A stretch of DNA of 64,000 bases from Phylloscopus collybita (lineage: Eukaryota > Chordata > Aves > Passeriformes > Phylloscopidae), in assembly GCA_027886175.1 (NCBI GenBank), contig JAJNNQ010000008.1, positions 3,875,501 through 3,939,500 of the forward strand, in the 5' to 3' direction. Every line of letters begins with the position of its first letter. Position 1 is the first letter of the stretch. This document shows positions 1-20,612 of the stretch, one piece after another. The translations under genes were made by a program, and so were the position numbers. Below the pieces are notes generated by a model. The model was not told the DNA's origin. It made no database searches and saw only the letters and a program-made list of their open reading frames with translations.

Positions 1-105
1 GGCTTCAAGTGCTGTGGTTGGAAGTATTCTGCTTGTTTCTTTTCCCTCCCCATCTTCAACTGGTGGGGAAGGGAAAGCCACCAGCTCCAGGGCACCCCTT
101 TGTCT

Positions 106-11641
<11,536 letters not shown>

Positions 11642-11713
11642 GGCGGCAGCGGCGGCGGTGGCGGCGGCGGGCGGGCACTTCTCACCACGGGCACCGGCTG
11701 AGCGCCCCGCCCC

Positions 11714-11723
11714 GCGCATGCGC
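11714..11723. promoter_or_regulatory. NRF-1 binding palindrome
   Basis: GCGCATGCGC is the perfect core of the NRF-1 consensus (YGCGCAYGCGCR). It sits 73-82 bases upstream of the GOT2 ATG and abuts a GC box. NRF-1 drives many nuclear genes for mitochondrial proteins, so the site fits the gene. The motif is seen directly; binding is inferred. Confidence 0.7.
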
Positions 11724-11748
11724 CGCCGCGCGCCGGGCACCGCCGGCG

Positions 11749-11762
11749 CTGCCCCCTGGCGG
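11749..11762 (-). promoter_or_regulatory. CTCF-like motif at the outer edge of the GOT2 promoter
   Basis: On the minus strand these bases read CCGCCAGGGGGCAG, an excellent match to the CTCF core (CCRSYAGRKGGCRS). The motif lies between the NRF-1 site and the first minisatellite unit, about 50 bp from each. Occupancy depends on methylation and cell type and cannot be read from sequence. Confidence 0.6.
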
Positions 11763-11812
11763 CCGCTACGGGTCAGTGCAGCCGAGCCGCCCGCCCGCTC
11801 GGTCCGGGACGG

Positions 11813-12660
11813 TACTGGGCTGAGCTGGGCTGAGCTGGGCTGTACTGGGCTGTGCTGGGCTGAGCTGGGCTGTACTGGGCTGTGCTGGGCTGAGCTGGGC
11901 TGTACTGGGCTGTGCTGGGCTGTACTGGGCTGTACTGGGCTGTACTGGGCTGAGCTGGGCTGTGCTGGGCTGTGCTGGATGGTGCTGAGCTGAGCTGGGC
12001 TGTACTGGGCTGTGCTGGGCTGAGCTGGGCTGTACTGGGCTGAGCTGGGCTGTGCTGGGCTGTACTGGGCTGGGCTGGGCTGAGCTGGGCTGTACTGGGC
12101 TGTACTGGTCTGAGCTGGGCTGTACTGGGCTGTACTGGTCTGAGCTGGGCTGTACTGGGCTGGGCTGGGCTGAGCTGAGCTGTACTGGGCTGAGCTGGGC
12201 TGTACTGGGCTGAGCTGGGCTGTACTGGGCTGTGCTGGGCTGTGCTGGGCTGTGCTGGGCTGTACTGGGCTGAGCTGGGCTGTACTGGGCTGAGCTGGGC
12301 TGTGCTGGGCTGTGCTGGATGGTGCTGAGCTGAGCTGGGCTGTACTGGGCTGTGCTAGGCTGAGTTGGGCTGTGCTGGGCTGAGCTAGGCTGAGTTGGGG
12401 TGTACTGGGCTGAGCTGGGTTGTGCTGGGCTGTACTGGGCTGAGCTGCACTGTACTGGGCTGAGCTTGGCTGTGCTGGGCTGAGCTGGGCGATGCTAAGC
12501 TGTACTGGGCTGTACTGGGCGGTGTTGGCCTCTACTGGGCTGAGCTTGGCTGTGCTGGGCTGAGCTGGACTGTACTGGGCGCTGTTGGGCTGTACTGGGC
12601 TGTACTGGGATATGCAGGACTTGACTGGGATGTAGTGAGCCACTCTAGGCAGTACTGGGC
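11813..12660 (+). repeat. Minisatellite with 10-bp unit TGGGCTGWRC (switch-mu-like)
   Basis: About 85 consecutive 10-bp units, mainly TGAGCTGGGC, TGTACTGGGC and TGTGCTGGGC, in an unbroken register with no insertion or deletion that I could find. Units are themselves ordered: 30-bp triplets are common, and a run containing the rare variant 'ggtgctgagc' occurs at 11961-12000 and again 340 bp later. GGG triplets are separated by 7 bases, so four adjacent units satisfy the G3+N1-7 quadruplex rule on the plus strand. The GAGCT/GGGCT pentamers are those of mammalian immunoglobulin S-mu repeats, although no Ig gene is present. The array starts 172 bp upstream of the GOT2 ATG. Confidence 0.97.
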
Positions 12661-13330
12661 CATCTTGTACCTGACCATACTGGCTGTACTGGGCTGTCCT
12701 ACACTATACCGGGCTGTAGTAGGCTGTACTGGGATATGGAGGACTCAACTAGGACATGGTGGGCCAGACAAGGCTGTGCTGGGCCATCTTGTACCAGGCT
12801 GTACTTGGTACCATACTGGTACTGCACCATACTAGGCCATACAGTGCTGTACTTGAGCTGTATAGGACTGCACTGCACCTTATGGAGCCATACAAGCCTA
12901 CACAGGGCAGTCTTGGGCCACAGTGAGCTATACAGGATTGTAACACACCATACAGGCTTCTACAGGGATATACAGGGCTCTACTTGGCCATATGGAGCTG
13001 TACAGGACTGTACTGGGCCATGCTGGGCTGTATGGGGCTGTACGTGGTTGCTCTGTGCCATTCTGGGTGTACAGGGCCATGTGGAACTGTAAAGGTCTGT
13101 ACTGGGCCGTGCTTAGCCATATAGGACATGAGGATGCAGTACCACACAGGTCTGTATGGTGTGGTGCTGGGCCATACTGAAATATATTGAGCTACAGAGG
13201 GATGTACAGGGCTGTACTGGGCTCTGTGGGGGTGTACTGGGTCATAATGAGCTGTAAAGGGTTGTCCTGGGCTGTACATGGCCAGATGGGACTGCTCTGC
13301 ACCATACTGGGCCATGCAGGCCTCAACTGA
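12661..13330 (+). repeat. Degenerate continuation of the 10-bp minisatellite
   Basis: Beyond 12660 the same words (CTGTACTGGGC, GGGCTGTA, GGGCCATA) continue, but the 10-bp register is lost through substitutions and indels. The decay is graded towards the CALB2 3' end, as expected if the array edge is old and its GOT2-proximal core has been homogenised more recently. No gene or other repeat is seen here. Confidence 0.8.
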
Positions 13331-13666
13331 ACTGCACTGGATAAAACAGGACTGGGAAAGGTCACCCTGGGACTGGTTTCCAAATCTAGGAGTGGGGAAA
13401 CAACCCTTGGGATGTCCCAGAGGTTTTGGCAGGGTCTGGGAGAGGTGACTGGGTGGGGTAACTGGGGTAACCCAGCCTGCCTGCACTCTGCTCCCTAGGG
13501 ATTTTCAATGACCCTCATTCCATCCCAAATGTTCCATCTCTCTCTTCCCCACCCAGCAGTCACGTCCTCTGTGGGATCAGAGTGTGGGGATGTCCCCCTC
13601 CTCCCTGTCACCCCACAGCCCACCATGGGATGGAGAAATAGGTGCTCTAGTCTAGCAGTACTTGAA

Positions 13667-13672
13667 TTTATT
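13667..13672 (-). terminator. CALB2: CALB2 poly(A) signal AATAAA
   Basis: TTTATT on the plus strand gives AATAAA on the CALB2 strand, about 257 bases after the stop codon. Cleavage would be expected near 13650, giving a 3' UTR of about 280 bases. It is the first canonical hexamer downstream of the stop. The decayed edge of the minisatellite starts about 330 bases further on. Confidence 0.75.
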
Positions 13673-13928
13673 AGTAAACTGTTCTTTGGTAAATGATAAA
13701 AACTCAAGAGACCAAAGGAATGAAAACAACACCCCCGCAAAGAAAAAAAAACCCCATATAATTAAACAAACCAGGCAGATGGGAAAAAAAAAATAAGTTC
13801 CCCCCCCAAATGGGATTTTAGCAACCTACAGCAAACCCAAGAGCTGTTGGGGGAGCTCTGCAGTGATGGGGGCTCCCCCTTGTGCTTGTTTTAGGGAAGG
13901 AGGAGCATGGGCTGTGTGTATGGGGGTC

Positions 13929-16900
13929 CTACATGGGGGGCTCGTTGCAGAGCACCATCTCCAGTTCCTTGCGGTAGAGTTTGCCCCCATCGGAGAGGTT
14001 CATGATGCTCTTCCGGTAATTGGTGAGCTGCTGGATGTTCATCTCCTGCAAGGCATGGGGGCAGAGAGGGTGGGCATCCCCTTTCTCCCTGGGGAGTACC
14101 ACCAGGCTGAGATTACACTCCCCCCCAGCTCCAGTGCAGCTTCCCATGAGGATGCAGGGTCAGCACCTAGACCAGCATCTCCTGGTCTCCATGGAGCATG
14201 GACATGGAAAGATGCTGCTGGGAGAGGGGAGAAGGAACTGGGGGGCTCTGGGGGTGGCATCCAAGCTCTGCCCCCACTTACTTTCTTATTCTTCTCATAC
14301 AGGTCTTTCAAAAGTGCATCCAGCTCATTCTCATCAATGAAGCCATTTCCATCCTGGACATTGTGGGAGGGACATCAACAGCAGGAAGGACACAAGCCCT
14401 GTAATTCCCCCCTGGACATGGGCATCCCTAGACCCTCACCCAGCACAGCCAGAGGTAAACCCAGTTCTCCCACCCCAAACCACAGCAGGGAATTGCCCCA
14501 ACCAAACCCATATGATTTGGGGTTATTTTTTGGCAAGTTATATTTATTTGGGGTGGTTTCCCATGAGCCAGCTTCCTACCTTGTCATAGAAGGCAAAGAT
14601 GGCATTGAACTCGTCCGAGGACAGCTTCATTCCCTGGGAAGTGACAAGGGACACCAGGGTATGAGAGAGGGAGTAGAGGTACAAGCAATGGGAATGTGTT
14701 GTTTTTGTTGTTATTAATAGCAGTAGGGAGAAGTATTATGTTACCTGAAACTTCAGAAGAAAGTTTTCTTGCACAGGCAAAAGTCTGAAAAACAAGAAGG
14801 GCAGGGAAGAGCGGGAAGCAGCCAGAAAGACACTTTCTTAAATCACAGTGATGTTTTGCTCAGAAACATGAGTAAATTAAAGAGGAAAACAGTTTTCCCT
14901 GGAAGCTGGAGCAGACTCTTCCTAAATATGAGCATTTCAGGTGTCTTTCCTTCCCCAGCTCTTCCTTCTTGCTGCCCATGACCTTACCGGGACATCTCGG
15001 AGAGGCCCAGCTTCCCATCACCGTTCATGTCGAACATCCGCAGCTGTTGGGATACAAACAGAACCCTGTCACCCATCACCTCCTCCTCCCCTGCATGCCA
15101 CCCACCTGGGCTGCTGAGACCACAGCGCCCCAGGTCCCACTTACAATGGTCTGTGTGTACTCCTGCAGCTTGGGCTCGTCGTAGGGCCGGTTTGCCTTCT
15201 TCAGCAGATCCGACAAGAAGCCCTGGGAGGAGAGGGTTTTGCTCACTGTCCCCATCCCCAGACGTCCCAGCAGGGATGTCCCACTGGCAGGGACCCAGCC
15301 CAGCCCACCCTATGCCCACAGCCCACCTTGAGCTCGTTGGCTTCGATGTAGCCGCTGCGATCCGTGTCGTACCTGCGCCACGCCTGTGGAGGGACTGCCA
15401 TGAGCCTTTGCAGGGGCTCGTGTCCCCCACTCCCCCCTGACATGTGTGTGTGTCCCCATAAACCCCTGCTGGGAGAGCCCCCCACCACCCTAAAGGAGAT
15501 GGGGCCATCTCACAGCTCCCACTGGTGTCACCTGCTCTCCCTTGGGGCTGGATGCTTTTGTTCAGCACCACACCAAGAGTTCAAGCGCCTTTATCCTCAT
15601 GTCAGTATGCAAGACCAGGTTTCAATATTTAATAATATTTAATTGCTTTCCCCAATTAAACAATAGTACCTGCTTACCCCCTGCCACGTCACAGGGTGCT
15701 CTTCTTTCAGCCTTCCCCTCCACCCAGGGTTCAGTTTCCATGTAAAAGCTCCTTCCTCTCCAGGATGCTGCACATTCCCTTCCACCCTCAGCTATGTTTT
15801 ATTCCCTATATGCAATTTCTCTCCCACCTGTGTGGGTTCAACCCATGCAAGGGCCCAGCAAGGTTGTGGGGTGGCACAGAGCAGTGTTGGCTTTGGCACT
15901 TAGGAGCAACCATGAGGGGAAATTTACAAAAAAGCCCCAAATCCTTGCAGCTCACCTTGCCTGGAGGCTGGGATGAGGCACCCGGCTGCCCTGAGAAGTA
16001 TCCAAGGGGTGCTGAGAACTGGGAAAACTCACCACACTCCTGGTTTTCCCTAAACCAGCTCTGCCTCCCAGTGCTGAGTTAATGCCAAGAGTTTTGGGAG
16101 GACCAGGGGAGTTTGGGCAGTTCAAGCTCCCAGTTGTTTTCCCATGGTGGAGCTGGATTGAATTCCTTGGGGATCCCCCAGCACAGCCTGTCCCACTCAC
16201 CTCCATGAACTCTGAACTGGAGCCCACATGCTGGCGGAAACACAGCAGAAAATTCTCCTCCGTGGGCAGGATCTGGGCCAGCTGTGGGGAACACAGGCAT
16301 GGTGGAACGGTGGAGGGGAAACACGAGCATGGGGGTGGAACATGAACAACCCAGGGTTCATCAGGTCCAGCACCACTCACCTCTGCCATCTCGATTTTGC
16401 CATCTGCATTTTTGTCGTATTTGTGCATGAACTCCTTCATCTTGTCACCCAAATTGTCCTTCTTTGAGTCCTGGCAGCAAGGAGAGAGGGGATGTGAACA
16501 TTTTCCCCACTGCCTGTGCTGATGTTCTCCTGCTTTCCTCCCAGAGGAGCCCCAGTTGCACTCATCAGTGCCCAAAGGAGATGGGGCTGACATGAGCGTG
16601 AATCTTTGGGCATGAGGGAACAGGGGAAGGAGGGAGCAAAACCAGGAGATGCTCTTACCACACCCGCCCCCTTTCTTGCACTTTCCAGCTCCTGGAAGAA
16701 ATTTTCCAGCTCTTTGCCTTCAATGTAGCCATTTCCTGGGGAAGAAAAAATAAAAATGCAGTAAGACTTCCACAGTGCCAGAGCACAGGAGGAGAGGGAC
16801 AGATGCTCCCAGGGGACATGGCGCTTGTTCCCTCTGCACCAGGACGTGGCTCCAAGGCAACTGGGGCAGCAAGAAAATGCCAGCCAATGTTGATGCTGAG

Positions 16901-19843
16901 TGTTACACATACTGGTGATGCCCAAATTTGCCCAGGTGACACACAGCCCTGGACTTGTTCCTTGCACTCATTTGTAGGGCACAGGGGACTTTGTTAATCT
17001 CGGTCTTTGCTGCATTTTCTGTATCTGATGCTTCAATCAGATGCCTTTAATAAAGGCACCCATCCTGTGCAAGCATCTCCCAGTCAGGACTGTCTCCTCT
17101 CAACCCCCTGTGGGGGCCACAAGGGCAAATGGGGAACAGAGGCAAGGCACCCGGCACAACCTGGGTGCACGATCAGCGCCAGGAAGGGGTGACCCCACTG
17201 CCAATCTCCAGCATGGCCAGGAGCTCCAAAAGATCCCTGTCCTGTGTACCTTGCACCTCTCACTGCCAGTATCTGTGCTGAGATGTGGTTCCTCTGGAAC
17301 CCGGGCTACCCACAGCCCTGCCCTGCCTGTGGGATGCTCAGCTGGATGGCTCAGCCACACATGGCTCCCTCGGTGGCTTTGGGGGGTGGCTGCTGTGCCT
17401 GGAAACAGCAGGGTGACATCATGGCTGGGGACAGCAGTGAAGACACTGGCTCCGTGGTGCTGTCAGGCAAGGTGTCACCTCCCTGCCAGAAATCCTCCCT
17501 TCCAAGAACATCTGGACACAGCAGAGGGATGTTGCCCTTTCTCCTGAAGTTCCTGGCTGAGGGATAGCCATGGCTCTTCCTTGTGAACATTTTCCCCAGG
17601 ACTGCTCCGTGTTTCAGCCTCCGGAGGCTTGGACCACAGCTCCCTGCTCTGCACCACCTTTGGCGTTATCACCTGCAAGGCTCCCTGGCAGCACCTGCTC
17701 CCCTCTGCAACACAGCAGCTGGGAATAACCCATCCACAAACCAGCTCGGAGCACTGGGGAAGTCCCAGGGTACCTTCCTCTTTGGTGACCACATCCCAAT
17801 GGATGAGCAGCGTCATTCCCGGGAGGGGATGAGGGGTTGGGTGGTATTGGGGTGCTGGCATGAGCCACTGGTGAGGTACTTGGCTTCCCACTGCTCTTCC
17901 CAGGGGCTTTGCTTTTGTGAGGGCAGAACCCCAAGCGACATTGAATTCATTTGGGGAAAAAAGAAAAATCAACAGGAGTTTTGAGCTGGGAGAAAAGAAA
18001 AGCTGTGGCCAGTAGCTTGGCTTCCTCCAAGCAGCAGCTTGGACAGGTCTGATCCATGTCCGCAGAGCAGCGGGATGTGGAGTGTCATGGAAAATCCCCT
18101 CCGGAGAGCCACAGCCAGTCCAGCAGCTCCACCTCGGAGCCTCGGGGCAGCTGTGGCTGGTAAAGTGAGGACATCAAAGACATCCAAGGGGACATCTCTG
18201 GGGCATGACAAGCCTTGAGGGGAAGCGGCTCAAGGCATGGAAGCCACATTGAAAGGGTTTAAATGCAGGGATGAGCTTGGGCGAAGTAGTCCCATGCACA
18301 GGGGAGTGAACCCCAGGCCCCTCCATTGGCACAGGGGCTGTTGGAGCCCCTGCCTGGTGCAGCTGAGCATTGTCCTTGTCAAGGCCACCTTCTTTCCCGA
18401 TGCCTGAGTCCCTCCTCTCCTGGGCACCCGCCGTGCCGCAGCTCGACAGCCCTGCCCTGCCTGGGGGCCGTGGGCCAAACTGGATCCGTGCCTGCTGCTG
18501 TGTTTTGGAGATGACAGAGCACATCCAAGGGCGCAGTGGGACGCGCTGCAGGGACACCCACATCAGGGGCTGCCCACTCCCACTGGAGTGCCTCCGTCCC
18601 AACCCCTTGGTGGCTGCTCCAGTGCCAGCTCCAGCAGTGACAGGGACCTGTGTCTGTGTCCCCGATGCTGTGAGGCTGCAGGGGGGGAACCCCAAAATGC
18701 AGCCAGGAGTAAGCCGAGCTCCAGTTCCAGCAGCGGAGTTGGGGAGGCTGCATGATGCAGTTCCCAGGAGGTTTTTGGTCCCCAAACCTCCCTGCAGGAA
18801 CAGGAGACTCCGTGAAGGACAGGAGCTTTCCCCTGGGCTGCTGTTCCCAGCGGGCTGAGCCTCCTTCACGGCACCGCAGCGCTGGAAGAAATTGTTTTCC
18901 CACAGAACAAGGCTGGTTTTTGCATTTCCCCCCCCTTTTTGGGGCTGACAGTGGTAGGAACAGGGATGTCCTCCCCAGATGTGGCTCTGTGGGAAGGTGA
19001 CATTCCCATAAGTGGACACGGTTTTTGCCACAGCATCCCCAGGGAGAGATTTTGTGAGGCTGGGGAGCAGGCAGGCAGAGACCAAGCACTTCAAACGTGG
19101 AGGGGACCCATCCTCAGCCTAGTCCACGCATGGGACACCCGCTCTGTCACCCCGGCAAGGGGGTGGCTCTGGGGCCAGTTTGGTGGCCGCGCTGCCCCCC
19201 TCCCTCCAGGTACCAAGTGTGGGGCACTGCCGAGGCAGGGGACCGAGGGCGGACACTGGGCACCCCGGGAAGGGCAAGACCCCCACGGCAGCACCCAGAG
19301 GTGACACCAGCCCCGAGCGAATCCCAGCTCTCAAAGCACTCGGGGGACCTGCCAAGGGGACCCGGGATATCCCGGGCTCAGCGTCCCACGGGCTGAGGGC
19401 TCCCAGTGGGGTCCAGTTCTGGGGCTCCCCGTCCTTTCCCGACGGAGAGGTCCTGGGGGACCCATCCCTTCCCTAGCCCTGGAGCTCCAACCTACGGGGC
19501 TGAGCCCCGGAGACTCCATCACCCCGGAGGCTCTCCATCCTGGAGTCTCTGCATCCCGGGGGCTCTCCATCACCCCGGGGGCTCACCGTTACCCCCGGGC
19601 TGCGGCAGTGGAGGTTCTATCCTCTCCTCCGGGATGTCCAGGGACTCTTCACCACCCTCCCTTCAGCCCCGTGCCCCCAGGGATGCTCAGCCCGCTGCCC
19701 TCCCCGCCGGTTTTTTTGAGGAGCGAAGTGTCCCGCGCGCCCTGGGACTGACCGTCCGCATCGAAGTGCCGCCAGATGTCGAGGAACTGGGAGGCGGTGA
19801 GCTCGGCCAGGTGGAGGTGCGGGGCCTGCTGCGGGCCGGCCAT
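13929..19843 (-). CDS. CALB2: Calretinin (calbindin 2), six-EF-hand calcium buffer, eleven coding exons
   Basis: Cytosolic Ca2+ buffer and sensor of neurons. Coding exons in transcript order: 19843-19753, 16735-16659, 16470-16381, 16281-16201, 15383-15327, 15222-15145, 15043-14988, 14784-14745, 14633-14580, 14353-14282, 14045-13929. They sum to 813 nt, 270 residues plus TAG, against 271 in human. All junctions are GT-AG with consistent phases. Five canonical Ca2+ loops are visible: residues 28-39 ([12 protein letters not shown]), 75-86 ([12 protein letters not shown]), 119-130 ([12 protein letters not shown]), 163-174 ([12 protein letters not shown]) and 207-218 ([12 protein letters not shown]). 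The sixth EF-hand (about 251-262) lacks the acidic ligands, as in all calretinins. The protein starts [10 protein letters not shown] and ends CNEPPM, both family signatures. EF loop 1 is split by the 3.0-kb intron 1. The start has G at -3 and +4. Identity is near certain; calbindin-D28k (CALB1) is excluded by both termini. Confidence 0.98.
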
Positions 19844-19903
19844 CCCGCTCCCGATCCCGCTCCCGATCCCGCCGCTCCCGATCCCGCCGCCGCCCGCAGC
19901 CGC

Positions 19904-19911
19904 CTTTTATA
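19904..19911 (-). promoter_or_regulatory. CALB2: CALB2 TATA box
   Basis: TATAAAAG on the minus strand, 61 bases upstream of the ATG, in otherwise very GC-rich sequence. It predicts a transcription start near 19876 and a 5' UTR of roughly 30 bases. A TATA box suits a tissue-restricted gene, in contrast to the TATA-less GOT2 promoter. Confidence 0.75.
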
Positions 19912-19936
19912 CCCGCCGCCGCCGCGCCGCCCGCCG

Positions 19937-19950
19937 CCGCCAGAGGGCGC
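19937..19950 (+). promoter_or_regulatory. CTCF-like motif at the outer edge of the CALB2 promoter
   Basis: The plus strand reads CCGCCAGAGGGCGC, a strong match to the CTCF core. It lies 26 bp beyond the TATA box and about 40 bp before the 8-bp minisatellite. Its orientation is opposite to that of the GOT2 motif, so the two point away from each other. Confidence 0.6.
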
Positions 19951-19989
19951 CGCCGCCCCGGGACACCGGCCGGGCACGGGGGGCAGCGG

Positions 19990-20480
19990 GTACCGGACAC
20001 CGGGATACCGGGATACTGGGATACCGGGATACCGGGACACCGGGACACCCGAACAGAAGGACACCGGGATACCGGCATACTGGGACAGGGGGACACCGGG
20101 ATACCGGGACACCCGGACAGGGGGACACTGGGATAACGGGACACCGGATACCGGGGCACCGGGATACCGGGACACCCGGACAGGGGGACACCGGGATACT
20201 GGGACAGGGGGACACCAGGACACCGGGACACCCGGACAGAGGGACACTGGGATACCGGGACACCGGGATACCGGGACAGGGGGACACCCGGACACCGGGA
20301 CAGTGAGATACCCGGACAATGGGACACCGGGACACCGGGACACCGGGATACGCAGACATCAGGACTGCGGGATATCGAGGTATCAGGACACTGGAACATT
20401 GGGATACAAGAACATTGGGATGCAAGAACATTGGGATATCAGGATACCGAGATACTGGGACACCGGGACAGCAGGGCACC
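19990..20480 (+). repeat. Minisatellite with 8-bp unit ACCGGGAY
   Basis: About 60 units of ACCGGGAC or ACCGGGAT with scattered variants (ACTGGGAT, ACCCGGAC, ACAGGGGG), starting about 85 bp upstream of the CALB2 TATA box. GGG runs with 5-base loops satisfy the quadruplex rule on the plus strand. Because 8 is not a multiple of 3, translation gives 24-bp (8-residue) pseudo-peptide repeats open in several frames on both strands; these are not genes. Units become more divergent (ACATTGGGAT types) beyond about 20390. Confidence 0.96.
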
Positions 20481-20547
20481 AGGAAACAGCTCCCACAGTG
20501 CTGGCCCTTGGTAGCCTTGGGGGGTGGCTGCTATGTGGGCAAACCAG

Positions 20548-20612
20548 GACATTAGGACACCGGAATACCAGGACATCGGGATACCGGGACACCAGGATAC
20601 TGGGACAGTGGG
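20548..20612 (+). repeat. Detached block of the 8-bp minisatellite
   Basis: After about 70 bases of non-repetitive sequence the same units return (GGACACC, GGAATACC, GGGATACC), roughly eight copies. This suggests that the array once extended further, or that unrelated sequence was inserted into it. Confidence 0.8.

Larger units (their letters stand above)
11642..11812 (-). promoter_or_regulatory. GOT2: GOT2 core promoter, TATA-less and CpG-rich
   Basis: These 171 bases separate the GOT2 start codon from the minisatellite and must hold most of the promoter. They are extremely GC-rich with frequent CpG and no TATA box. A GC box of the Sp1 type lies at 11704-11713, directly beside an NRF-1 palindrome at 11714-11723. 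A CTCF-like motif follows at 11749-11762. This is the expected make-up of a housekeeping promoter for a nuclear-encoded mitochondrial enzyme. The transcription start was not determined. Confidence 0.75.
19130..19985. promoter_or_regulatory. CpG island over CALB2 exon 1 and promoter
   Basis: GC-rich, CpG-rich stretch covering the 5' end of intron 1, exon 1 (19753-19843), the TATA box and the CTCF-like motif, ending where the 8-bp minisatellite begins. Limits were judged by eye. Confidence 0.7.

Noticed and set aside
11813..12660. True immunoglobulin switch region
   Set aside because: Despite the S-mu-like words there is no Ig constant exon or I-exon within reach, and both neighbours are ordinary GOT2 and CALB2. 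The resemblance is compositional.
13863..14717. 284-codon plus-strand frame
   Set aside because: It is the antisense of CALB2 exons 9-11 and their short introns; the minus-strand exons are certain.
15384..16200. Extra CALB2 exon in the longest internal intron apart from intron 1
   Set aside because: The known exon set already gives a complete 270-residue protein with matching phases; nothing in the intron resembles an EF-hand.
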